Assembly: GCA_020217165.1 (NCBI GenBank)
Contig: JAIWOE010000075.1
Span: 1 to 15,850, forward strand
Length of the DNA: 15,850 nt
Source of the DNA: Desulfovibrio sp.
GTDB taxonomy: Bacteria; Desulfobacterota; Desulfovibrionia; Desulfovibrionales; Desulfovibrionaceae
Direction of reading: 5' to 3'
The position numbers and the translations under genes are program-made. The notes beneath the pieces were generated by a model. That model did no database searches and had not been told where the DNA came from. It saw only the letters and a program-made list of their open reading frames with translations. Below are positions 1-12,853 of the stretch, piece by piece (the first letter of the stretch is position 1; every line of letters starts with the position of its first letter).

Positions 1-87
1 ATCGCCATGGAAAAAGGCATGCGCTTCGCCATCCGCGAAGGCGGCCGTACGGTTGGCGCTGGTGTTGTGTCTGAGATCATGGAGTAA
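1..87 (+). CDS. tuf: Elongation factor Tu, C-terminal end (partial)
   Basis: The window opens inside this gene. Frame 1 reads 28 residues, including [20 protein letters not shown], and stops with TAA at 85-87. This is the conserved end of EF-Tu domain 3, the last beta-barrel strands before the C-terminus. EF-Tu is the GTPase that carries aminoacyl-tRNA to the ribosomal A site. Only the tail is visible, so the GTPase domain cannot be checked. rpmG starts 4 nt after the stop and its Shine-Dalgarno (GGAG, 81-84) overlaps the tuf stop region, so the two are almost certainly on one transcript. Identification is by family recall and is strong despite the short length. Confidence 0.95.
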   Translation: MAMEKGMRFAIREGGRTVGAGVVSEIME

Positions 88-91
88 CCAG

Positions 92-241
92 ATGCGGATC
101 AACATCCAGCTTGCCTGCACGGAATGCAAGCGTCGCAACTATGCGACGGAAAAGAACAAGAAGAACACCACCGGGCGTTTGGAAGTCAAGAAGTACTGCC
201 CGTGGGACAAAAAGCACACGGTGCATCGCGAAACCAAGTAA
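92..241 (+). CDS. rpmG: 50S ribosomal protein L33
   Basis: This 49-residue basic protein starts [19 protein letters not shown] and ends [10 protein letters not shown], the classic bacterial L33 pattern and length. L33 is a small 50S protein near the E-site. The start at 92 is chosen because GGAG at 81-84 sits 7 nt upstream and the protein then begins exactly where L33 begins; an upstream in-frame start at 53 lies inside tuf. Zinc-binding L33 has two CxxC pairs. Here the first pair is present (C9, C12), but the second reads C36-P-W-D39, so only three of four cysteines remain. Zinc binding is therefore doubtful, unless H42 or D39 takes part. It sits between tuf and tRNA-Trp, an arrangement common next to secE. 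Confidence 0.96.
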   Translation: MRINIQLACTECKRRNYATEKNKKNTTGRLEVKKYCPWDKKHTVHRETK

Positions 242-269
242 TCACTGAGTTTCGCGGCGCGTGAAGCGC

Positions 270-345
270 AGGGCAGTAGCTCTAATGGTAGAGCGCCGGT
301 CTCCAAAACCGGATGTTGGGGGTTCGAGTCCCTCCTGCCCTGCCA
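270..345 (+). tRNA. trnW: tRNA-Trp (anticodon CCA)
   Basis: A 76-nt cloverleaf can be drawn by hand. The acceptor stem AGGGCAG (270-276) pairs perfectly with CTGCCCT (335-341), followed by discriminator G342 and an encoded CCA end (343-345). The D arm holds AGCTCTAATGGTAGAGC, the anticodon stem is CCGGT/ACCGG (296-300 with 308-312), and the loop CTCCAAA places anticodon CCA at 303-305, reading UGG (Trp). The T loop GGTTCGAGTC is standard. It lies 28 nt after rpmG and 109 nt before secE, so it is probably cut out of the same precursor. A run of seven T (348-354) follows the CCA end by two bases. Confidence 0.98.
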
Positions 346-359
346 TATTTTTTTCGAAA

Positions 360-436
360 GCCGCTGGATGCAGCGGCGCAGGCGCCCGGCCAACTGGACG
401 TACCGTGGCCGAACTTCGGCCCCAGCTGCGGCCGAA
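360..436 (+). promoter_or_regulatory. secE leader with stem-loops, two mutually exclusive
   Basis: The 109-nt spacer between tRNA-Trp and secE contains a perfect 7-bp hairpin, GCCGCTG gatg CAGCGGC (360-377), without a T tract. Further on, GGCCGAA occurs twice (407-413 and 430-436) around one complementary TTCGGCC (415-421). That central strand can pair with either copy, giving a 407-421 or a 415-436 hairpin but not both. The second hairpin ends 4 nt before the secE ribosome binding site (GAAGG, 441-445). Pairing is read directly from sequence; a regulatory role is inference. Confidence 0.35.
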
Positions 437-454
437 ATGCGAAGGTTGTGTATC

Positions 455-793
455 ATGGCCAATGTGAGCGACACGGAACGCAAGAATTCTCCCGGCGCCC
501 AGGCCCGCGAAAAGGCAGGCCGCGACAAGACCGCGCAGGCCGCCGGCAAGCATGCCCGACGCGATGCTGCCAAGAAGGATGCCGATTCCTCCCAGGGCCT
601 TGGCCGCAAGGTGCAGGAGCTCAAGGACTTCTTCGAGGAAGCCAAGGTCGAGCTCAAGAAGGTGACGTGGCCCTCGCGCAAGGAAGCCCAGGCCACGAGC
701 ATTGCCGTGCTCATTCTCACGGTGGTCATGGCGGTGTTCCTGGGACTGACGGACATGTCCCTGTCCAAGATTGTGGAGCTGTTGCTTTCCTAG
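455..793 (+). CDS. secE: Protein translocase subunit SecE
   Basis: SecE is the small clamp subunit of the SecYEG channel in the inner membrane. This 112-residue product has a charged, low-complexity N-terminal half (1-50, rich in Lys, Arg, Ala, Asp), then the conserved amphipathic helix and hinge (KKVTWPSRKEA, 68-78) and a single membrane span at about 82-98 (TSIAVLILTVVMAVFLG). That is the one-span form typical outside the enterics, where E. coli has three. The start at 455 follows GAAGG (441-445) at 9 nt; a longer in-frame start at 368 would add 29 Arg-rich residues encoded by the structured leader and has no better ribosome site. nusG begins 8 nt after the stop, the near-universal secE-nusG pair. 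Confidence 0.96.
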   Translation: MANVSDTERKNSPGAQAREKAGRDKTAQAAGKHARRDAAKKDADSSQGLGRKVQELKDFFEEAKVELKKVTWPSRKEAQATSIAVLILTVVMAVFLGLTDMSLSKIVELLLS

Positions 794-801
794 GGGGGGC
801 T

Positions 802-1398
802 ATGACGGAACAGGAAACCGGCCCCCAGGCGCCCCAGGATTCTTTGATTACAGCAGAATCCACGGGCCCCAAGGCACGCTGGTACATATTGCATACGTTT
901 TCCGGGTACGAGCAGCGCGTGGAAAAAACCCTGCTCGAAATGATGCGCACCGGACAGGACAAAGGGTACATCAAGGAAGTGGTGGTGCCCACGGAGCGGG
1001 TGGTGGAACTGGTGCAAGGCATCAAACGCACCTCCACACGCAAGTTCTACCCCGGCTACGTGATGGTCAAGATGGTGATGAACGACGAGTCCGCCTACAT
1101 GGTGCTCAACATCCCCAAGGTCTCGGCGTTTCTGGGTGGCAAGAACAAGCCCAGTCCCATGCATGAGCATGAGGCCCAGCGTATTCTTGATATGATGGTC
1201 AGCCGTCAGGAGCAACCCCGGCCCAAGTTCCATTTTGAACGCGGGGATGAAGTGCGCGTGATCGACGGGCCCTTCAACGGCTTCAACGGCGTGGTGGACG
1301 ATGTCAATTACGACAAAGGCAAGCTGCGGGTGGAGGTTTCCATCTTCGGCCGCCAGACGCCGGTGGAATTGGACTTTGTCCAGGTGACCAAGGGCTAA
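802..1398 (+). CDS. nusG: Transcription termination/antitermination factor NusG
   Basis: NusG binds the clamp of RNA polymerase, suppresses pausing and links polymerase to Rho or to ribosomal protein S10. The 198-residue protein has the NGN domain from about residue 26 ([16 protein letters not shown], 25-40; PGYV at 84-87) and a C-terminal KOW domain from about 146 ([19 protein letters not shown] onward). It carries about 20 extra N-terminal residues, acidic and proline/glutamine containing, compared with the 181-residue E. coli protein. ATG 802 follows a G-rich tract (793-799) and lies 8 nt after the secE stop, so translation of the two is probably coupled. rplK follows after 52 nt. The NusG assignment is firm; the effect of the N-terminal extension is unknown. 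Confidence 0.97.
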   Translation: MTEQETGPQAPQDSLITAESTGPKARWYILHTFSGYEQRVEKTLLEMMRTGQDKGYIKEVVVPTERVVELVQGIKRTSTRKFYPGYVMVKMVMNDESAYMVLNIPKVSAFLGGKNKPSPMHEHEAQRILDMMVSRQEQPRPKFHFERGDEVRVIDGPFNGFNGVVDDVNYDKGKLRVEVSIFGRQTPVELDFVQVTKG

Positions 1399-1450
1399 GC
1401 CCCCCGGCACGCGGTTTTGCATCGAGACGGTTCAAGCGAGGCAGAAAGTC

Positions 1451-1876
1451 ATGGCCAAGAAAATTACGGGCAAGGTGAAGCTGCAGCTCCAGGCCGGCAA
1501 GGCCAACCCTTCTCCGCCGGTGGGTCCCGCCCTGGGTCAGCACGGCGTGAATATCATGGAGTTCTGCAAGGCCTTCAACGCCAAGACCCAGGATCAGGTC
1601 GGCACCATCATTCCGGTGGAAATCACCATTTATGCTGACCGTACCTTCACCTTCATCACCAAGACCCCACCTGCCTCGGTGCTGCTGATGAAAGCAGCTA
1701 AGAAGGACAAGGGGTCCGGCGAGCCTAACCGCAACAAGATCGGTACCCTCACCATGGCTCAGGTGGAGGAGATTGCCAAGCTCAAGATGGTGGACATGAC
1801 CGCCGCGGATCTGCCCGCTGCCATGAAGACCATCATGGGCACCGCCCGCAGCATGGGCATTGATATCCAAGGCTAG
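1451..1876 (+). CDS. rplK: 50S ribosomal protein L11
   Basis: L11 binds the GTPase-associated centre of 23S rRNA with its C-terminal domain, while the N-terminal domain contacts elongation factors and is needed for RelA activation. The 141-residue length is exactly usual. The proline-rich N-terminal motif PPVGPALGQ is at 22-30, the thiostrepton-contact region, followed by [13 protein letters not shown]; the RNA-binding end reads [13 protein letters not shown]. The start follows GAGG at 1438-1441 by 9 nt. rplA starts 18 nt after the stop, the standard rplK-rplA pair. No truncation or odd residue was seen. Confidence 0.98.
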   Translation: MAKKITGKVKLQLQAGKANPSPPVGPALGQHGVNIMEFCKAFNAKTQDQVGTIIPVEITIYADRTFTFITKTPPASVLLMKAAKKDKGSGEPNRNKIGTLTMAQVEEIAKLKMVDMTAADLPAAMKTIMGTARSMGIDIQG

Positions 1877-1894
1877 CTTCACAGGAGACACGTC

Positions 1895-2608
1895 ATGCCC
1901 AAACACGGCAAGAACTATCGCAAAGCTGCGGAAGCCATTGATCCGCTGAAGCTCTATGACATCGAGGAAGGCATGAAGCTCGCCCTGGCGAGCCGCGTGG
2001 CCAAATTCGACGAAACAGTGGATGTGGCCATGAACCTGGGCGTGGATCCCAAGTACTCCGACCAGATGGTCCGCGGTGCCGTCACCATGCCCCATGGTCT
2101 GGGCAAAACCGTGCGCGTGGCCGTCTTCTGCAAAGGCGACAAGGTGGCCGAAGCCCGGGATGCCGGTGCGGACATCGTTGGCGGCGACGACTTGGTGGAT
2201 CGGGTCAAGGAAGGCTTCCTTGAATTCGACAAGGCCGTGGCCACGCCGGACATGATGGCCAAGGTGGGCCAGATTGGCCGTATCCTCGGCCCCCGCGGGC
2301 TCATGCCCAACGCAAAGACCGGCACCGTGACCTTTGACCTGGCCACCGCCGTGCGCGAAATGAAGGCTGGTCGCGTGGAATTCAAGGTGGACAAGGCGGG
2401 CGTGCTCCATGCCCCCCTGGGCAAGGTGTCCTTTGGTCCGGAAAAGCTTCTGGACAACCTGAAGGCCCTGGTGGATCAGGTGGTTCGCCTGAAGCCCTCC
2501 GCCGCCAAGGGCACGTACCTGAAGAAGGTGGCCCTGGCCACCACCATGGGCCCCGGCGTGAAGGTGGATGCCATGAGCGTCCGCAAGATGCTGGAAGGGA
2601 CCAACTAG
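1895..2608 (+). CDS. rplA: 50S ribosomal protein L1
   Basis: L1 forms the mobile stalk beside the E-site and helps eject deacylated tRNA; in many bacteria it also represses its own L11-L1 mRNA. The 237-residue product is close to the usual 229-235. It starts [16 protein letters not shown], and the signature loop [15 protein letters not shown] lies at 131-145, linking the two domains. The end ([18 protein letters not shown]) is typical. The start is set by AGGAG at 1883-1887, 7 nt upstream. I looked at the region before rplK for an L1-binding mimic of the 23S site and could not identify one by eye. A long hairpin follows 17 nt after the stop. Confidence 0.98.
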   Translation: MPKHGKNYRKAAEAIDPLKLYDIEEGMKLALASRVAKFDETVDVAMNLGVDPKYSDQMVRGAVTMPHGLGKTVRVAVFCKGDKVAEARDAGADIVGGDDLVDRVKEGFLEFDKAVATPDMMAKVGQIGRILGPRGLMPNAKTGTVTFDLATAVREMKAGRVEFKVDKAGVLHAPLGKVSFGPEKLLDNLKALVDQVVRLKPSAAKGTYLKKVALATTMGPGVKVDAMSVRKMLEGTN

Positions 2609-2625
2609 GCCTGTTTGTCTTCCGG

Positions 2626-2667
2626 GCGAGGGGATGTCCGAGTTGTGCAAGGACATCCCCTCGCTTT
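2626..2667 (+). terminator. 14-bp hairpin after rplA, weak terminator or processing site
   Basis: GCGAGGGGATGTCC (2626-2639) pairs perfectly with GGACATCCCCTCGC (2651-2664) across an 11-nt loop. Only TTT, then GTT, follows, so the U tract is poor for Rho-independent termination. It sits between the L11-L1 and L10-L12 pairs, where partial termination or an RNase III-type cut would separate the two messages. The stem is certain; the role is inference. Confidence 0.5.
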
Positions 2668-2677
2668 GTTGATGTCA

Positions 2678-2876
2678 GGCGCGCTGCAACAGCGCCATAC
2701 ATAGCGCATTCCTTCCGCCGGCGCGCGGCGGAAGACGCGATAGAGGCGGGGGAACACGCAGTGTGCGTGGATTCCCGTCGATTGACAGACACGGGGACGA
2801 GTCGAAGACAGCAGGCGGGCGGCAACGCCCCGAAGCGTCCTGCCGAGACTTTGGCTCATTTTCTGTGCCTGAGGAC
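2678..2876 (+). promoter_or_regulatory. Structured rplJ 5' leader, candidate L10-leader RNA
   Basis: This stretch has no gene but a row of stem-loops. They are GCGCTG caa CAGCGC (2681-2695); a perfect 9-bp CTTCCGCCG/CGGCGGAAG (2712-2720 with 2726-2734); an 11-bp GGGAA-CACGCA/TGCGTG-TTCCC with a GA bulge (2750-2776); and a hairpin at 2811-2843. The last has a 7-bp lower stem (one bulged T), a one-sided six-base bulge CCGAAG (2830-2835) and an upper stem GGCG-GCAA-CGCC with a GNRA loop. In many bacteria the L10-L12 complex binds its own mRNA leader through a bulged helix resembling its 23S site, and the position and the bulged helix here fit that. No covariance check was possible, so the assignment is tentative. 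Confidence 0.4.
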
Positions 2877-2906
2877 TTTTTTCCCGGGATGTCCCGGGAA
2901 AAGGAG
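2877..2906 (+). promoter_or_regulatory. Hairpin overlapping the rplJ ribosome binding site
   Basis: TTTTCCCGGG (2879-2888) pairs with CCCGGGAAAA (2893-2902) across the loop ATGT. Two G-T pairs extend the stem to 2877/2904, covering part of the Shine-Dalgarno AAGGAG (2901-2906). When formed it would hide the rplJ ribosome site. The six-T tract (2877-2882) is both the 5' arm of this stem and the possible U tract of an upstream stem GTCCT/AGGAC (2837-2841 with 2872-2876), so the two folds could compete. The pairing is visible; the regulation is inferred. Confidence 0.45.
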
Positions 2907-2914
2907 CAGTGACC

Positions 2915-3442
2915 ATGGATAAAAACGCAAAAGCCGCCATCATCGACGCCTTGCGCGTCAAGGCAGGCAAGGCGCAGATCATGGTGGTCACGGACTTCAA
3001 GGGCCTCAAGGTGGAGGAAATGACCGACCTCAGGGTGAAGCTCAGAGCGCAGCAGATCGAACTGCAAGTCGTCAAGAACACCCTGGCGCGGATCGCCTTT
3101 GCCGAAAGCGCATTCAAACCCTTGGGCGACATGCTCAAGGAGAACTGCGCTGTGGTCATTGGATATGACGATCCGGTGCTGGCCGCCAAGGTCATCACCG
3201 ATTACGCCAAATCCAACAAGAAGTTCACCATCCGCTACGCCAACCTGCAGGGCAAGCAGATCAGCGACGAAGGGCTCAAAGACCTTTCCAAGCTGCCGAG
3301 CCGGCCCGAGCTGCTGGCCCAGGCTCTGGGGACCATGCGCGCCGTGCCCCAGAACTTTGTGAGCCTGCTGGCCAATGTGCCTCGGTCGTTCTTGAATGTG
3401 CTGACCGCCATCAAAGACGAGAAGGAAAAGGCGGCCGCCTAG
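2915..3442 (+). CDS. rplJ: 50S ribosomal protein L10
   Basis: L10 anchors L12 dimers to the ribosome stalk base and, with L12, commonly represses its own operon. The product is 175 residues. The N-terminal rRNA-binding domain includes VVTDFKGLKVEEM (24-36) and VVKNTLARIAF (52-62); the C-terminal helix that carries L12 dimers starts around 130 and ends in NVLTAIKDEKEKAAA. I chose ATG 2915, eight bases after AAGGAG (2901-2906), over an in-frame GTG at 2909 that lies only 2 nt from that site and would add just two residues. It follows a 306-nt structured leader and precedes rplL by 39 nt. Confidence 0.97.
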   Translation: MDKNAKAAIIDALRVKAGKAQIMVVTDFKGLKVEEMTDLRVKLRAQQIELQVVKNTLARIAFAESAFKPLGDMLKENCAVVIGYDDPVLAAKVITDYAKSNKKFTIRYANLQGKQISDEGLKDLSKLPSRPELLAQALGTMRAVPQNFVSLLANVPRSFLNVLTAIKDEKEKAAA

Positions 3443-3481
3443 CGCCTCGCCACCATTCTTCACCCCTCAAGGAGCTTTCTA

Positions 3482-3880
3482 ATGTCTACCGTGACCAAAG
3501 AACAAGTTGTTGATTTTATCTCCAATATGACCGTGCTGGAGCTGGCCGACTTCATCAAGGAACTGGAAGAAAAGTTCGGCGTGACTGCCGCTGCCCCCAT
3601 GGCTGGCATGATGATGATGCCCGGCATGGGCGCTGGTGGCGATGCCCCGGCTGAAGAAGTGGAAGAAAAGACCGAGTTCGACGTCATCCTCAAGGATGCC
3701 GGCGGCAACAAGATCGCCGTCATCAAGGCCGTGCGCGCCCTCACCGGCCTGGGCCTGAAGGAAGCCAAGGACAAGGTGGACGCCGCTCCCCAGCCCATCA
3801 AGGAAGCCGTGTCCAAGGAAGACGCCGAAGCTGCCAAGAAGCAGCTGGAAGAAGCCGGCGCCACGGTGGAAGTCAAGTAG
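3482..3880 (+). CDS. rplL: 50S ribosomal protein L7/L12
   Basis: L7/L12 is the multi-copy stalk protein that recruits and activates translational GTPases. Residues 1-33 form the dimerisation domain (ending LEEKFGV), about 34-62 a flexible Ala/Gly/Met hinge, and 63-132 the globular domain ([27 protein letters not shown], the factor-binding helices; ending AGATVEVK). At 132 residues it is somewhat longer than the usual 120-127, mainly in the hinge. The hinge is methionine-rich, with M40, M43-M46 and M49, where Ala/Pro/Glu are usual. AAGGAG upstream of ATG 3482 gives a strong start, fitting the need for several L12 copies per ribosome. A strong terminator follows 19 nt after the stop. Confidence 0.98.
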   Translation: MSTVTKEQVVDFISNMTVLELADFIKELEEKFGVTAAAPMAGMMMMPGMGAGGDAPAEEVEEKTEFDVILKDAGGNKIAVIKAVRALTGLGLKEAKDKVDAAPQPIKEAVSKEDAEAAKKQLEEAGATVEVK

Positions 3881-3899
3881 TTCCCCATCAGGCATGATG

Positions 3900-3938
3900 A
3901 CCGGGCGCCTTGCTGCGGCGAGGCGTCCGGTTTTTTTT
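3900..3938 (+). terminator. Intrinsic terminator between rplL and rpoB
   Basis: A stem of about 14 bp pairs ACCGG (3900-3904) with CCGGT (3927-3931), continuing through a G-T pair and CGCCT/AGGCG to a TGCG loop. It is followed by eight T (3931-3938), the strongest terminator signature in the window together with the one after rpoC. Known L12-beta junctions often hold a partial terminator that sets a higher output of ribosomal proteins than of polymerase; the same is inferred here. How much reads through cannot be told from sequence. Confidence 0.85.
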
Positions 3939-3949
3939 CTCCACAACCC

Positions 3950-3978
3950 TTGCATTTTTTACACGCGCGGGCTAAAAG
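3950..3978 (+). promoter_or_regulatory. Possible sigma-70 promoter for rpoBC
   Basis: TTGCAT (3950-3955), a 17-nt spacer and TAAAAG (3973-3978) lie right after the rplL terminator. The -35 matches only TTG of the consensus and the -10 matches 4 of 6, so this is weak. Its position favours it, since rpoBC needs either readthrough or a promoter here. A 7-bp CGCGGGC/GCCCGCG repeat (3966-3972 with 3993-3999) overlaps the -10 side. Confidence 0.3.
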
Positions 3979-4040
3979 ACCCAGATACGGCGGCCCGCGA
4001 TGGCGTCCATAAAGGCGTCTCCATTGCCAACGTGCCACAC

Positions 4041-4056
4041 GAATGAGTTTTCATTC
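4041..4056. repeat. Perfect 6-bp inverted repeat in the rpoB leader
   Basis: GAATGA (4041-4046) and TCATTC (4051-4056) are perfect inverted copies around GTTT. It lies in a locally AT-richer patch about 230 nt upstream of rpoB. The size and symmetry would suit a dimeric repressor's operator or a small RNA hairpin. No known operator was recognised. Confidence 0.3.
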
Positions 4057-4089
4057 CAGATACTTGTTGCTGGCGTGAACGTCAACAGC

Positions 4090-4146
4090 CCTGGGCGCTC
4101 CCTCCTCGGAAGCGCTCGGGATGTTGTACGTTGCCCAGCTTTTTTT
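4090..4146 (+). promoter_or_regulatory. Competing stems with a T7 tract, attenuator-like
   Basis: CCTGGGCGCTCC (4090-4101) pairs with GGAAGCGCTCGGG (4108-4120) with one bulged A and two G-T pairs. Part of the first strand, CTGGGC (4091-4096), is also a perfect complement of GCCCAG (4133-4138), which is followed by C and seven T (4140-4146). The two pairings exclude each other; the second resembles a terminator. The long loop of the second fold makes it less stable. Any switch is inferred. Confidence 0.35.
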
Positions 4147-4195
4147 CATTTTTGGGAAATGCGCCGCTAACGGTCCATCTTATCGCCACAGGCCA

Positions 4196-4258
4196 CGGTC
4201 TTCCCGTTCGCGCTGCCCTGCGCGCCGCGCCACCGCAGGCAGCATGGCTGGAAGACCG
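4196..4258 (+). promoter_or_regulatory. Large stem-loop in the rpoB leader
   Basis: CGGTCTTCC (4196-4204) pairs perfectly with GGAAGACCG (4250-4258). Inside it, GCTGCC-TGCG (4212-4217 and 4219-4222, one C bulged) pairs with CGCA-GGCAGC (4234-4243), leaving an 11-nt loop. Nineteen base pairs in 63 nt, ending 26 nt before the rpoB start codon and 15 nt before its ribosome site, is more pairing than expected by chance. The function is unknown. Confidence 0.45.
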
Positions 4259-4284
4259 CAGTCCGCACACGCAAAGGATCGACA

Positions 4285-8406
<4,122 letters not shown>

Positions 8407-8464
8407 TCCGGCAATTGCAGCAACCATCCCACGGCAATCACCTGTCACGCCAGGGAGTCGATAC

Positions 8465-12619
<4,155 letters not shown>

Positions 12620-12648
12620 CCGGCGGTTCGAGCAGCATGGTATGACTG

Positions 12649-12677
12649 GCGGCGCCCTTCGGGGCGCCGCTTTTTTT
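12649..12677 (+). terminator. Intrinsic terminator after rpoC
   Basis: GCGGCGCCC (12649-12657) pairs perfectly with GGGCGCCGC (12662-12670) around a stable TTCG tetraloop, followed by seven T (12671-12677). It starts 30 nt after the rpoC stop and closes the ribosomal protein and polymerase cluster. Confidence 0.93.
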
Positions 12678-12704
12678 GAGCTGGCCCCATCCTTCCATTA
12701 GACT
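12676..12704 (+). promoter_or_regulatory. Candidate sigma-70 promoter for lepA-lepB
   Basis: TTGAGC (12676-12681, 4/6 to consensus), a 17-nt spacer and TAGACT (12699-12704, 4/6) follow directly on the rpoC terminator; the first two bases of the -35 are the last two T of the terminator tract. Transcription would start near 12711, giving a leader of about 140 nt before lepA. Spacing and position support it; no experiment does. Confidence 0.5.
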
Positions 12705-12727
12705 TCGCCATGGCTTTCCAGTAAGAA

Positions 12728-12766
12728 GGGCCGGAGCGCAGGCGCAGGGCAGGGACCCCCCGGCCC
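12728..12766 (+). promoter_or_regulatory. GC-rich stem-loop in the lepA leader
   Basis: GGGCCGG (12728-12734) and CCGGCCC (12760-12766) are perfect complements around a 25-nt loop that can pair internally. With no T tract it is not a terminator. It sits early in the inferred lepA leader. The rest of 12678-12853 shows no gene. Confidence 0.3.
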
Positions 12767-12853
12767 GCACGTTGCGCGCGCCACTCCTTGCGGCCCCTCG
12801 GGCAGGCAGGGCATCCGCCTTTCCAACGCGCCAGCCATACGCCAGACACACGA

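Noticed and set aside
451..456. TATCAT as a -10 box at the start of secE
   Set aside because: It overlaps the secE start codon and there is no -35 element at the right distance.
1304..2656. A 450-codon minus-strand open frame opposite rplK-rplA
   Set aside because: It spans the 3' end of nusG, rplK, rplA and the spacers between them, with no domain and no ribosome site; a shadow frame.
2782..2787. TTGACA, a perfect -35 box, upstream of rplJ
   Set aside because: No acceptable -10 at 16-18 nt spacing (AAGACA at best), and it sits inside the structured leader.
2909..2917. GTG at 2909 as the rplJ start
   Set aside because: Only 2 nt from AAGGAG; ATG 2915 has the proper 8-nt spacing.
4000..4170. 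A 56-codon + strand frame in the rpoB leader as a possible leader peptide
   Set aside because: No Shine-Dalgarno before its ATG, no recognisable composition, and it crosses the stems noted there.
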